A stretch of 64,000 nucleotides of DNA from Aselliscus stoliczkanus (taxonomy: Eukaryota; Chordata; Mammalia; Chiroptera; Hipposideridae): NCBI GenBank assembly GCA_033961575.1, contig CM066732.1, positions 99,997,187 through 100,061,186 on the forward strand, given 5' to 3'. Below, piece by piece: positions 23,851 to 36,370 of the stretch. The notes under the pieces are model-generated. The model saw only the letters and a program-made list of their open reading frames with translations, was not told the DNA's origin and ran no database searches. A program made the position numbers and the translations under genes. Every line of letters begins with the position of its first letter. The stretch's first letter is position 1.

Positions 23851-24260
23851 AGGATTGTTTTACAGAGACAAATACTGTTACAATTCATCCCAAACTTGCA
23901 AATAGATTAAAGAAATCACTGGGTCTTCTTTCAGGGCAGCATTGGGCTTCTACCTTTGAGTTTCTTTTGACTGAGCAAATTCAGAATTTTTAAAATTTTA
24001 GACAGCTCGAATAGTACATATTACTGAATATTCCCAGCAACACCTAGGACAGCATTCCATAATCACACACTTTAATATTTCTACAGCTAAGCAAATAGAC
24101 TTACACATCAAATGGGAATACAAAATTTATAAATAGCCTCACAACATTTCAGTTCAGGCTTTGCTACCAAATGAATCCGTGCCAAATTCATGAAATAAGA
24201 TTTTGGCTTCCCGAGCTTTTCAGATATCAGAATTCTAAAGTAGGGATTATGGATCTAGAA
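23851..24260. other. Unannotated sequence
   Basis: No recognised feature. Confidence 0.35.
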
Positions 24261-24261
24261 T

Positions 24262-24535
24262 AATAACAATACAACAGCAACAACAATATTTAATATTTAA
24301 GAGTATTTGCTATGGGGTAGGCCCTGCAGTATATTACATGTATTTAGATCATTTCAACCTCCCACAACCTACCAGGTACTTTATCATCATCTCTATTACA
24401 CTGATGCGGTGTAAAGAGTCAGGCACTAGCTCGAGGTCATACAAAACCTAGGAAATGTGATCCACAGTTATGAAGTAGGATTATGAAGTAGGATTACAGA
24501 ATGAATCCTAATAACTCTAGTCTACACTGAGTACT
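24262..24535 (+). mobile_element. MIR-class SINE with a 13-bp local duplication
   Basis: 'gtatttgctatggggtagg', 'ttacatgtatttagatcatt', 'cctaccaggtactttatcat' and 'gctcgaggtcatacaaaacc' follow MIR order. Within it 'ttatgaagtagga' is directly repeated at about 24468-24495, a replication-slippage event after insertion. Confidence 0.75.
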
Positions 24536-25289
24536 CTGACTTTCCTTTCTGCTCTTCCTGTCCATAAGCATACCAAGGATGGGTTAAGAAGGTTATACTA
24601 GTAAGTGAAGGGAAGTATATTATGTTCCTTCTGCATTGCTAGATATTTTCAGGCAAGTATGACTTAAGTGAGTCCAACTGACTTGTTCTATTCAGGTTCA
24701 CAGGCTCCCTTTGCCAGATTATTTGACTCGTCTTAAAGCTTCGGATCAAGAATTTCATAAGCACAAATTGGACACTGGGTGTGGATATAGAGAAAAGTTG
24801 GTAGTCAATATTTCAGCTGTTTCCAAACACATTTCTCCTACTGATACAGATTTTGGGAGAGTTATAGTCCACATGACACTTCCATGAAATGCTTCCCAAA
24901 TGATTTTATTAAAAATTGTATGTGAAAAATTCAGATGAAGGATTGACCAAAAGACAACCCAAGTGGGAGTAATAGAGTGTCTGAAATACAAGCCTTCCCC
25001 TTATGGAACATTTATAAGCAGTCTTCTCATATGTGCCATTTTGAGGATTACAGATATATATTTTGTCTGTCACTGTGCTCATAATTTTTAAGTGCTTTTC
25101 AAATCAGTTAAGAAGTGCTCTGTATTCTCAATAAGCAATGCATCAGGATTACTTCTATGACTACAGAGCTATCAAGTAATTCACCTCTATGATCCCTTTC
25201 GGTCCTCACTAGTAGGGCTATGAAGCAGTCCTCACATTTAGATCTGTAAAGTAGGTTACTCTTACACGGAATATCTTTTTCCCTTGCTT
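24536..25289. other. Unannotated sequence
   Basis: No recognised feature. Confidence 0.35.
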
Positions 25290-25420
25290 TATTTTCAACC
25301 AGTTTTATCTTTTGTATCCAATATGTCTCCTACAGATAGCATAGAGGTGGATATTGTTTTTTAATCTGTTCTAACAAACTGAGTTTTGGATAGATTTTGT
25401 AATCCATTCACATTTTAAAA
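25290..25420 (-). mobile_element. HAL1-like 3' fragment, antisense
   Basis: 'atgtctcctacagatagcat', 'ttttttaatctgttctaaca' and 'taatccattcacatttta' align by eye with 27365-27505, the 3' part of the larger HAL1-like element downstream. It is therefore a second copy of the same region. Confidence 0.55.
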
Positions 25421-27200
25421 ATAGCCTTATATAATTCACATACATGTTGTTCACCTTTTAAAAATATACAATTCGGTGGTTTTTTAGTATATTTACAAAG
25501 TTGTACAACAGTCAACACTATCTAATTACAAAATATTTTCATCACCCTCAAAGGAAACCGTATACCCTTACCCCCAGCCCACGGCAATCATTAATCTACC
25601 TTCTCCTGACATAGATTTTCTTGTTCTGAACAATTCATATAAATGGAATCACACAATATGTGGCACTTTGTATCTGGCTTCTTTTACTTAGCATATTTTT
25701 TCAAGGTTCATCATCCATCCTGTAGCATGTGTAAGTACTTCATTCTTTTTATGGCTAAATAATATTCCATTGTACGGATGAACCACATTTTTAAACATCC
25801 ATTTATCAGTTTGGATTGTTTCTACTTATTGTCTATAATACATAAAGATGCTGTAAACTTTCATGTGCAAGCTTTTATATGTGAAAATAGGTTTTCAGTT
25901 CTATTGGGTATGGGATTGCTGGATCACATGGTAAGTCCATCTTTAACATTTTTGAGGAACTACCAGACTATTTTCAAAAGTGGACACAACACCATTTCAC
26001 ATTCTCATTAGCAATATATGAATATTTGGATTTTGCCACCTTCCCATCAACACTTATCATTATCCATCTTTTTTATTGTAACCATCATGGGAGTAGAAAG
26101 TGGTATCTCATTATGGTTTTGTTTGCATTTCCATAAAGACTAATGATGCTGAACATCTTTTCCTATGCTTATTGGCTATTTTTTTTTATCTTCTTTGGAG
26201 AAATGTCTATTCAAATCCTTGACTAATTACTAATTAGGTTATATGTCTTTTTATTGTTGAAGTTCTTTAAACTTGGATATGAGTCATTTATCACAGATAG
26301 TATTTGCAAATATTTTTTTGTGCTGTGGGCTGTCTTGTCACTTTCTTGATGGTGTTCTTTATAAAAGTTTTCTTTTTAAAAAAATTTCAATTGATTCCAA
26401 TTTATTTATTTTTTTCATAGGTTGATGAGTTTTTGGTGTCAAGTATAAGAAATCAACCCATAATCTAAGGCCACAAGGATTTATTCCCATGCTTTCTTTA
26501 AAGAGTTTTATAGTTTAAGCTCTCAAAGAGTTCTTTAACATGCTTAGACTTAAATATTGTATATGATTTGCAGTAGAGGTCCAACTTCATTCTTTTTGGG
26601 TATCTATTTCTCTTGGCACCATTTATTAAACACACTATTCCTTCCCCACTGGATTGTCTGGATATCTTTGTCAAAATCAATTGACCATAATGTAAGGGTT
26701 TATTTCTGGGTTTTTAGTTCCAATTCCAGTGATCTATATTTATGTCTGTAAGCCAACCCCAGATTATCTTGATTATTGTAGCTTGTATCAAGTTTTGAAA
26801 TTGGGAAACGTTAGTCCTCCAATTTTTTCTTTTCCAAGATTGTTTTTGACTATTCTGGGTCTCTCGAATTCCCATATAAATTTAGGATCCATTTGTCTAT
26901 TTCTGTAAAATAAGGCAGTTGGCATTTTTATAGGGATTGTGATGACTCTCTAGATTAATTTGGGGAGTATTGCCACCCTAAAATATTTAATGGCTTCTTG
27001 TTCCAATTACTTAGTTCTTGTTTAATTTCTTTCAACAACGTTTTATAATTTTCAGTGCAAAGTCTTATAGCAATTTGTTAAATTTATTCCTAAATATTTA
27101 TATTTTTGACAATATTGTAAAATGGAATTGCCTTTAAAATATTATTTTTGATCATTCAAAAAGACCAGTTTTTGCTTCATGTATTTGGGGCTCTGTTGCC
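25421..27200 (-). mobile_element. L1 3' half, antisense
   Basis: Starts with antisense L1 3' UTR ('acaattcggtggtttttta', 'tgtacaacagtcaacactat') and proceeds into ORF2 toward the reverse transcriptase region ('ttctattgggtatgggattg', 'ggcaccatttattaaacac', 'atagggattgtgatgactct'). Heavily mutated; no usable frame. Confidence 0.85.
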
Positions 27201-27239
27201 AGGTTCATGTATATATAAAACTATTATACTTGTTTAATG

Positions 27240-29530
27240 GTTTGACCATAAATTCAATACTATAAATTCCTTTTCTCCAGAGCAAATTTTTGTCTTTCCG
27301 TCTATTTTGTCTGATATTAGGATAGTCACTCCAACTCTATTTGGGTACTGTTTGCATGGTATACTTTTTTCTTCCAACCTACTTTTGTATTTGAATCAAA
27401 ATATTTTTCTTATAAATAGCATATAGTTTAATTATAGGGTTTTATTTAATTCATTCTGCCAATCCCTTCTTTTGATCATAGGATATAGTCCATTTACATT
27501 AATGGAATTACTAATAAAGTAAGATTTGCATGTGTTATTTTGCTATTTGTTTTCAGTGTATCTTTCTTGATTTTCTGTTCCTCCATCACTGCCATTTTTT
27601 TCTCAAAGAGATATGCTCTAATATACCATTTTATTTCTCTTGTTTCTTTTACTATGTTTTTGAGTTATTTTCATATTGATCACCCTACACATTCTAACAT
27701 CTTTCCTTAAAATAATATTAACTTAATTTCAATGGTATACAAAAACTTGACTCCATGTAGCTCTTCCCTCACCCTTCCTCTATATTATTATATTACAAAT
27801 ACATATTTACACATTATAAGCCCAATTTACTGTTTGTTTTGGCTACTACTTACCACAGTTATCTTTTAAGTAAGATAGAAGAAGAAACAAATTACAAAAA
27901 TGACATGTATATTCTTTTATATTTACCTATGTTTTACCTTTACCAGTGCTCTTTATTTCTTCCTGAGGGTGAAGAAACGTTTTGTTGATTGCCCTTCATT
28001 TCAGCCATAAATGCTCTATTATTTCCAGGGAAGGTCTGCTAGCTGTCACCTTACCTTCTGCTTGGCTTTTGTTTACCTGGGAATGTCTTAATTGCAACTT
28101 TGATGAATAGTTTTGCTAGGCACACAATTCATAGTTGACAGTCTTTTTATATCATCACTTTAAATATATCATCCTATTGACTTCTGTTTTCCATGATTTC
28201 TGATGAGACAACAACTGCTAATTTTACTGAGAAATACCATTTCAGGATGAGTCAATTTTCTGTTTTTAAGATTCTATTTTTGTCTTTGGCTTTTGACAGT
28301 TTGACTATGATGTACCTAGGTGTCCATCTCTTTGAGTTTATCCTACTTTGGAATTTACTGATCTCCTTGAATATGCATATTAATGTTTTCCATCAAATTT
28401 GTGAAGTTTTGGGCCAGCCGAGTGGCACATTGGTTAAGAGCTGGTTTGGGGATGCCAGCGGCCCCGGTTTGGATCCCACAAATGAGGGCCAGTGACACTG
28501 CCCTCTTCTGCTGACAAGAGCTCCACCTGGAGTTGGGCTGTGCAAGCCCCGGAGACGGTGTAGGCTGCAGCCCCTGCTGCAGTGGGCTGCCATAGGCTAC
28601 AGTGAGTGGCCGGCAGCCAGCATGAGTGGCCGGCAGCCAGCGTGAGCTGCCAATAGCTGCAGTGAGCGACCATCCAGAGGCCGGCGACCGATCTGCCTCA
28701 TCCGGGAAGAGCGCAATGACGATACCAACATGGGCCAGTGAAGCAACGTCCTCCACAACTAGACTGAAGAACAACAACAACAAAAAAGACAGCAACTTGT
28801 CTGTTCCCCTTCCCCATTCCCCAACGATGTTCCCTTCCCCCAATTCCCCAATTATAAAAACATAAAAAATAAAAAAAAATTGTGAAGTTTTCAGCCATAA
28901 TTTCTTCAAATATTTATTCTGTCCCTTTCTCTTCGTCTTCTTCATTTGAAACTTCCTTTATATATACGTGGTTGTATTTAATAGTTTCCTAAAGGTCTCT
29001 GAAGATTTGTTCATGTTTCTTCCCCTTTTTCCCTTTATTTCTTTATATTGGGTAATCTCAATAGACCCGTCTTCAAGCTCATTGATTTTTTTTCCTGCCA
29101 TTTCAAGTTTTCTGTTGCCTCATTCTAATCAATTTTTCATTTTCATTACTGTACTTTGCAACTCCAGAATTTCTATTTAGTTCATTTGTATAACCTTTTG
29201 TCTACTGATGTTGTTTCTTTGGTGAGACATTTTCATATTTTCCTTCAAATTTTTATTCATGCTTTTATAAAATTCTTTGAATTTATTTATAATAGCTGCT
29301 TTTTAGTCATTGTCTGCGAAGTCGAAAATGTGGACCTTCTCAAAATAAGTTTCTGTTGCCTGATTTCTTCCTGTATTATGGGTCATGTGTTCCTGGTATG
29401 TCCTTATCATGATTCAAAATTATATTTGAAAACTAGACTGTTTTGATACTCTTTTATATTAATATAATCTATACCCTCCTAAGGATTATTGTTGTTATTG
29501 TCTACTTGCTTATTTATTTAGTGACTTGGC
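27240..29530 (-). mobile_element. HAL1-like (half-L1) element, antisense, with nested SINE
   Basis: Minus-strand order is 5' region (29530-29000), ORF1 region (28960-27960) and HAL1-type 3' region (27800-27240: 'tattttgtctgatattagg', 'taaatagcatatagttt'). The minus strand at 28890-28960 reads as the ORF1 RNA-binding region. ORF2 is absent between ORF1 and the 3' region, which defines half-L1 elements. A long SINE interrupts ORF1 at 28411. No intact protein. Confidence 0.72.
28411..28879 (+). mobile_element. tRNA-derived SINE, long form with internal 20-bp array
   Basis: Head GGGCCAGCCGAGTGGC, loop GGGGATGCC, ACTGCCCTC and the long body. The array at about 28594-28680 has the unit gtgagtggccggcagccagc and a near-identical second copy, then two diverged units. 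Duplication ttgtgaagtttt at 28399-28410 and 28880-28891. The 196-codon minus-strand frame over it is SINE sequence. Confidence 0.95.
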
Positions 29531-29559
29531 TTGACTAGTTCAATGAAGTCTGTTTCCCC

Positions 29560-31190
29560 CACAGTGTGCATTCAGAGGTCACATGTATCCTTTATTATTC
29601 ATTTTCCTCCAATGCAAAACTATATTATAATACAACCAGAACATTGACATTGATAATACAGCCAAGATACAGAACATTCTTATCACCACAAGAGTTCTTC
29701 TTACGCTACAACACACCTATTTCTTTCTCATCCCCACTCCCTCCTTAGTACCTTACAGCCACTAATCTGTTCACCATTTCTAAAATTGTATCACTTCAAA
29801 AATGTATCATTTCAAAAATAGGAATCATATGGCATATAACCTTTTGAGGTTGGCTTTTGCTCTTTTTTTTTCTCACTTAACATAATACCCTACACAATCA
29901 TTCAAGTTGTTGCACGTATCCGTAGTTTGGTCCTTGTTGTTGGTGAGTAGTATTCCATAGTATGGATATATCACAATTTGTTTAATCAGTCACATTGAAG
30001 AACATCTGAGCCTATTCCAGTTTTTGGTTCTTACAAATAAAGCTATTATAATCATTCATTATCAGTTCTGTATGAAATTAAGTTTCATAACTCTGGGATA
30101 AATGCCCAGGAGTGCAATTGTTGGATCATATGGTAATTGCAAATTTAACTGTATGAGAAACTGCCTTACTGCTTTTCAGAGTAGATATGCCATTTTACAT
30201 TCCCACCAGCAATGCATGCATCATACATTTTCTTCACATTTTTGCCAGCATCTGGTATTGTCACTATTTTTAATTTTATCCATTCTGATAGATATGTAGT
30301 AATATTTCATTGTGATCTTAATCTTCATTTCGCTTATAGCTAATGATGTTGATCATCTTTTTGTGTGCTTGTTTACCATCTATATGTTCTCATCAGTGAA
30401 ATGTCTATTCATGCCTTTTGGCTATTTTTCAATTAGATTATTAGTTTTAATTCCTGTTGAGTTATTAGAGTTCCTAATATATTCTAAATATACAGTTTGC
30501 AAATATGTTCTCCCAGCTTGTAGCTGATCTTGTTTTCCTCTTCACAGTTTCAAAAAGCGAAAGTTTTTAATTTTGATGTGGTTCAAGTCATCAAATTTTT
30601 TAATTGCATGCACTGTAGTTTTAGTATTAAATGTAAGAATTCTTTGCCTAGACTAGACCTGAAAATATTTTTTATGTCTATTTTTTTTTCTAAAATTTTT
30701 ATACTTTTACATTTAAGTCTACAGTCTATCTTGTGTTAGCATTGGTGTAAGGTGTTAGGTCTGGTTGAAGTTCATTTTTTTTTGGTGCAAGGAGGGGGAC
30801 TATTCATGTCCAATGTTCCAGCATCATTTGTTGAAAAGCTTATCCTTGCTCCATTGAATTGCTTTTTTCACCTCTGTCAAAAACGAGCTGCGTTTATTTC
30901 TTTAGATCTATATCTGGTTCTTTGTTTAGTTCTGTAGATCTATGTGTCTATCTCTCTGCCAATAACACACTCATAGCTATACAGTGAGTCTTTAATATGA
31001 AGAAATGTAATTCTCTCCACTTCATCCTTTCTTGTAAAAATTGTTTTAGCAATTCTAAAGCCTGTGCCTTTTAATATAAATTTTAGAATAAGGTTTCTAT
31101 ATCTAAAAATATGCAGGCATTTTCATAGGAATTTCATTAAATTTGCACATCAGGTTGGGGAAATATCTTTAATATCTTTTGCTTCTCTTA
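29560..31190 (-). mobile_element. L1 ORF2 3' region, antisense
   Basis: 'gtagtattccatagtatgga', 'ttgttggatcatatggtaat', 'cattcccaccagcaatgcat' and 'atttgttgaaaagcttatcc' are in antisense ORF2 order. Ends near 31190 in the reverse-transcriptase part without continuing to ORF1. Confidence 0.85.
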
Positions 31191-31199
31191 TTTAGATTG

Positions 31200-32535
31200 G
31201 ATAATTTCTATTTATCTTCAGTTCATTGATTATTTTTTTCTTCTGTCATCTTCAATCGGCTATGAGTCCCTCTAGTGAATATTTCAGTTCAGTTACTGTA
31301 TTCTTCCACTCCAGAATCTGCACTAGTTCTTTTTTTATATTATTTGTATACTTGTTGAGATTTTCTATTTGTTAATTCATTGTTGTCACACTTACTTTTA
31401 TTCCTTAAAACACGATTGCCCTTAGTTCTTTGAACATTTTTATAATAGCTGCATGGAAGTCTTTGTCTGCCAAATCCAACATCTGGACATTATCAGAAAC
31501 ATTTTTGTTGTCTTTTTCCCCTCATAATGTAGGTCATATTGCTGATTTTTTTTGCAGGTCTCATATTTTGTGTTTAAAACTGGACATTTTAGATAATATA
31601 TTGTCAAAACTATGGATTCTGTTTTACCCCCTGAAGATTGTTATTATTGCTGTTTCTTATTTGTTTGTTTAATTGCTTGCCTGGAATAAATTTGTGAAAT
31701 TTATCTGTTCTCTGCTCTATGATCCTAATGTCTGCAGTTTTGTTTTGTTTCTTGTTTCTATTTTTAAGCTTGACTTCCTAAGAGGTTTTTTTTTTGTTTT
31801 GTTTTTTTTTATCATGTCACTTAATGCTTAGTTAAGAATTGGACAGAAGTTGTACTCAAACATCTTGAGTCAGAAAATGTTGTGTCTACTGATAGATCTG
31901 TCTCTGGGTAGGGGAGTAAATTTCAACTTCAGGCTGTTTTGATGTGGTCCCTGAGTTTTACGTGAAGCCAGGCCTTTTGGAGTCTCCTATGTACATGAGT
32001 TCAGTTTCAAAGTTGGCCAGGGATGTGTCTGAATAGCCTGGGCTCTCTCAGTTCTGGGCTGTGCACATATGTCCCAACTAAACCCATAACTTGCAGCTAA
32101 CAGATCTGACCCACTGGCTCTCCCAAACTCACCTGACACTGAGAGGACACTTCTACTGATAGTGCCACAGTGTATGGGGCATTGCTAACTGCTACAAATC
32201 ACGCAAGTCTCTTCGATGGCAGAAGATATCTGCCGCTACTCATCACGTGCCCTGCCCTGATCTAACCCCTGCACCAACTGGGATAAGTGGAAGACAGCAG
32301 TCCCAGCCAGGACACCACAGGTTCCCACACTTCTGTACTGAAGCAGAAGTTTTTAAAGCATAAATACTTCTTATATTGCTGATTACTGTAACTGATTTTC
32401 AGAGCACTGAAATAGTTGTTTTTCTCAATTTTGGCCAAGTTTACAGTTACTTTGTGGAGAAAGAATTTGCTGCTCTCACTCAGCCACAGCCCAAGATTTG
32501 GTGTTAAATTTTGTTAAGGTAAACCAGGACCCTGT
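31200..32535 (-). mobile_element. L1/HAL1 ORF1 N-terminal and 5' UTR region, antisense
   Basis: 31205-31690 is paralogous to 29060-29530: shared order of 'ctccagaatctgcactag', 'tttataatagctgcatgg' and 'aaaactggacattttagat'. The GC-richer 31850-32340 block fits an L1-type 5' UTR. The ORF1 RNA-binding domain is missing between this and the preceding ORF2 piece. Confidence 0.65.
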
Positions 32536-32589
32536 TTTGTCTAGAGCTAATGTAGTCCCACTACTAATACAATGCCTTTCTTTTTTAAG

Positions 32590-33135
32590 ATATACTTTAG
32601 GCACTGTGAAATTTTCTCCTTTAATGTATACAATTCAGTGGGGGTTTGTTGTTGTTGTTGTTGTTTTTATATTCATAAGTTTATGTAACCATCACTACTG
32701 TCCATTTTCAGAAAATGTCCATCACCTCCAAAAGAAACTTCATACCCCATAGTATCGAGTAACAATTCCATATTTCTCCCTCCTTCCAACCCCTGGTAAC
32801 TGTTTATTTTCTGTCTAAATAGATTTGAGTGTTCTGGACATTTCATATAAATGAAATCATACAATATGTGGCTTTTTGCATCTGCCTTTCTGTACATAAC
32901 ATATTTTCAAAGTTCATCCATGTTATAGCATATATCAAAATTTCATTCCTTTTTTGAGACTGAATAACATTCCATCACATGTATATGCCACATTTATTTA
33001 TTTATTCATTCACTAGTTGGTGGTCATTTGGGATGTTTCTACTCTTTGCTATTGTGAATAATGCTATTATGAACATTTATGTATATGTTTTTAAGTGAAC
33101 TTTCTTATCAGATTTCTTGGGTATATATATGGAAA
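32590..33135 (-). mobile_element. L1 3' end fragment, antisense
   Basis: 'atacaattcagtgggggttt', a GTT-repeat patch, 'aaatgaaatcatacaatatg' and 'aatgctattatgaacattta' are in antisense L1 3' order. Confidence 0.83.
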
Positions 33136-33700
33136 CGCTGAGACATGAATTATTGTTCTGAGGACTTCATCCAATGTCACATATTTTGTGAGGTCTTTCC
33201 CTGCTGTCTGGTGGGAACATGAACTACTCTTTACCTGTATGAGCTCCAAATGTCATTTGAGCCCTTGCCTTTCAGTAGTTCACTTCCCAGTCTTTGGGTA
33301 ATTTCTCCCCATGCATGCACAGGTCTCTTTACTCAGTCAGCAGATCTCCAGCGCTGTTTCTGTGTTCCCGTCCCTCTAGGACATTTCCCCATGAACTTGC
33401 ACAACTTTGCCTGACTTCTGATCTCTTTCCTCTCTACTTAGTGAGGATGCTAAGCTTTGTTTGGATTCTTCTGCTCTGTACTTACTCCAGGGAGCTGCAT
33501 CCAAACGATAAGCTGGAGCAAATACAGGGTTTACCCTGATTATTTGTGCCTCTTTTCTTAGAAATCAGAGTCCTCTGATGTTTACTGCCAAAGTCTGAAA
33601 ACTGTTGTTCTATATATTCTTTTACTGCCTTTCTAATTTTTTAGGTGGAAGGATAAATCTAATTCCTGTTCTGACATTGTGTTAAGAAACAGAAATCTCT
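33136..33700 (-). mobile_element. L1/HAL1-type 5' UTR-like segment, antisense
   Basis: 'aatgtcacatattttgtgag' to 'ggtggaaggataaatctaat' and 'tctgacattgtg' resemble the antisense 5' end of old L1-type elements. Placement rests on recall of the family layout, so the name is tentative. Confidence 0.45.
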
Positions 33701-33759
33701 GCGTTTTCTCAATTTCATTTTAAAGAGTAAATTGAAGCTCAGAAAATGTATTCATCATT

Positions 33760-33875
33760 CATCACTTACTTATTGATTACCTACAAAGTTCTAAGCAATG
33801 TTCTGTGCCCTGAGAATTCAACAGTGTACAAGACTCAGTTCATATCCTCAAGGAGTTCCAACTTCGAGAACTAAA
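33760..33875 (+). mobile_element. L2/MIR-like fragment
   Basis: 'cttattgattacctacaaag', 'caatgttctgtgccctgaga' and 'acagtgtacaagactcag' follow a common ancient LINE/SINE 3' pattern. Confidence 0.5.
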
Positions 33876-34263
33876 ATGACCTTAAAATAACTTTTCAATG
33901 GTAAATAACACAACTGGACCTTTAAGAAGGGTCTTTAATACCAGAATGGATTTTCTTAAAGCCATTGCTCTTAAACTTCTACTTTTCTATCCTCCCAAAT
34001 ATACCTAAGGACTATGATATAGTGTCACAAATAATGCTGTTTAATAATTATAGTGATTTTCAAGGAGGGGAGGCAAAGAAATTTCCTTCTCCCAAAGAGA
34101 GAGGTAGTTTTTTGTTTTGTTTTGTTTTGTTTTTACAGAATCAACAGCAGGGATTTTATTTTAAAAAACCGCTTCATGAAATTATGCAATGCCCCTTCCC
34201 CAGGGAATTAAAATATACCCTCCTCCCCCACAGATACACACACATGATTATTGAGAATCATTG
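33876..34263. other. Unannotated sequence with (TTTTG)n
   Basis: A TTTTG microsatellite lies at about 34110-34133. The overlapping 135-codon plus-strand frame runs into the hAT element and is not credible as a gene. Confidence 0.4.
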
Positions 34264-34271
34264 CTCTATGA

Positions 34272-34487
34272 CAGGGGTCTGTTGGCAAACTTTTGAGACA
34301 GAAAAACTGCCAGGGATCAGCAAACTGTGGCGAGCCACATTGTGTACAAATATATTTATGACTCTTGAATAATTTTTAAATTGTTGTGAGGGACAGGATT
34401 GGCTCTTCCAGGGGTTGGCAAACTTTTGAGATGGAACGTACCCAAAGAGCTGCATGTGGCTCATGAGCCGCATTTTGCCGACCCCTG
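34272..34487. mobile_element. Non-autonomous hAT element with perfect 8-bp duplication
   Basis: A 216-bp element flanked by ctctatga at 34264-34271 and 34488-34495. Ends are CAGGGGTCTG on the left and the inverted CAGGGGTCGGCAAA on the right. Inside, end-like segments recur: near 34309 (cagggatcagcaaactgtgg) and 34410 (caggggttggcaaacttttg). It therefore looks like a composite of end sequences and has no transposase. Confidence 0.88.
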
Positions 34488-34650
34488 CTCTATGATATAA
34501 CTAGCATATCAATTCTGTATTTAATAAGTAACAACAAGCCCCATGAGGAAGTGTTGATGGGGGCAGAGTGTAACTATAAAAGGAGAACACAACGAAGATT
34601 TTGGAGGGATGAACCTATTTTGTATCCTGATTTTATTGATGATAACTTGA

Positions 34651-34651
<1 letters not shown>

Positions 34652-34705
<54 letters not shown>
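34652..34705 (+). repeat. (GT)n microsatellite
   Basis: About 27 uninterrupted GT units. Confidence 0.98.
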
Positions 34706-34706
<1 letters not shown>

Positions 34707-35409
34707 TAAATTCATAGAACGGTACACCAAAAGAAAAGAAAGGCCAACTTTAGTTTATGATAATATTAATAATAAAAATAAAAAAATAATGTAAAGTAGA
34801 GCCATAAGCTCTGCTAGGAAGTTCTATTCATATACAGCTTTATGAATTATTATATATCAACCAACACTAAGTTTTTAATAAATTAAACTTACACAGAATA
34901 ATCATAGAGAAATGAAACTCCTTCCCTACTGGATTCAAAATATTTTCTTCCAACAAACCCAATTTTTTAGAAATAATTCTGGACTCTATTTTGTTTATAT
35001 CTGTGTTCAAACTGAGCAAGCCATTCCAAGCAATATTCTAATTTGAGCAATATATCATGACCTCTTGCAAAGTAATTTAGATGATCCATGTAGTTCATCA
35101 TGAAAGTATTTAAACTTTACTTATTCTCTTTAGATGAGTCTCAGTTACCACTGAAAAATTAAAGAAGATACATTATGATTTTATAGAACAATAAATTATC
35201 TGATTGAGGCATAGCATAGGCGATTGAGCATTTGTTCTGAACCCAAACTTCCTTCAGAGCTTTCTTAAAATGCCACATTTTCTTTGCCTAATGTCTTTTA
35301 AAAGTTTGATCCCAACATGTATATTTGATGTGCTGGGATTCACTCTAAAAGAATTGTGGCAGAGGTATAACTGAAAACTCAAAAATGGTTCATAGCTGTG
35401 GCCTTTCTG
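34706..35409. other. Unannotated AT-rich sequence
   Basis: No recognised feature. Confidence 0.35.
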
Positions 35410-35426
35410 ATATATGTATGTATGTA

Positions 35427-35457
<31 letters not shown>

Positions 35458-35551
35458 GCATATATATATGCATATATATATGCATATATATGCATATATA
35501 TGTTTCCTATATATATTTATTATATATATTTACTACATATATGAGAGGGAG

Positions 35552-35590
<39 letters not shown>
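35410..35590 (+). repeat. Compound (TATG)n/(TG)n/(TA)n/(ATATGC)n/(GA)n array
   Basis: Successive blocks: TATG, TG, TA, a repeated ATATATGCATATAT palindrome, TA-rich, then GA from 35542. Every block is prone to a different non-B structure. Confidence 0.95.
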
Positions 35591-35596
<6 letters not shown>

Positions 35597-36004
35597 AGTA
35601 TGATGGAAAGTCCTTGTAGATTGTTTCTCCCCCACTTCTATTTGAAACCTATCACCTATTCTTGATTGATCCTCTTCTTCCAAGGTAATATATCAAAAGT
35701 GGGACCTTAATTTTTATTTACCTATTTACTTTTAAGACATGATCAAGAGAATCTCAATGGCTTTATATTTCTTGAAGAATTAATGCTTTAGCTAACAGTA
35801 TAAATTAAAGCTCTAGCTGTTTAGTCTTACCAGTCTAAGGTTATCTTGTGGACTTATTAATGTACTTGCACTTCAGAAACCATCTTGACACTCCTGCTCT
35901 CCTTTCTCAAGGTCATGTAATGGGCACACCATAAAAAATTCCCGTTGAAAATATGAAAACAATGATTGAGAAATATTGTGGCAAAACAGAAGAAATGTTT
36001 GGCT
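35591..36004. other. Unannotated sequence
   Basis: No recognised feature. Confidence 0.35.
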
Positions 36005-36150
36005 GAGAATTAAAAGAGGCAAATTTGATTTCTGGCTTTTGAGTTAGAGTGTATTAGCTCTTTTTGAATTGTAGTTTCCTGATCTATAAAATGAGGAAAA
36101 AATATTACACAGGATTATGGGAAAGGCTAAATCAAATTTTTAAAAGTGAG
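36005..36150 (+). mobile_element. MIR-class SINE remnant
   Basis: 'tttgatttctggcttttga', 'gtagtttcctgatctataaa' and 'atgaggaaaaaat' match the MIR core and 3' part. Confidence 0.55.
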
Positions 36151-36214
36151 ATCTTTGGCTAGATTATTAATAGTTTACGTATTTCATCACATTGCTCTGT
36201 AGAAGTAGCATGAA

Positions 36215-36370
36215 TTTGGGAACCAGAATTTCTCATTAAAATCATAGTTTTACCACTCCCATTCCAAGCTGTATAATTTGAATAAGTGATTTACTTCTGA
36301 GTCTACCTCCTTATGTGAAAAACAGGGATCATTAAAAGTGTTATGGGAAGTGCAAAATGATGATATGTAA
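36215..36370 (+). mobile_element. MIR-class SINE remnant
   Basis: 'tttgggaaccagaatttctc', 'aagtgatttacttctgagtc' and 'aaaaacagggatcattaaaa' in MIR order; highly diverged. Confidence 0.45.

Noticed and set aside
28355..28945. 196-codon minus-strand open frame, the longest in the window
   Set aside because: It is the antisense of a long SINE plus flanking HAL1 sequence; similar frames recur at the other long SINE copies.
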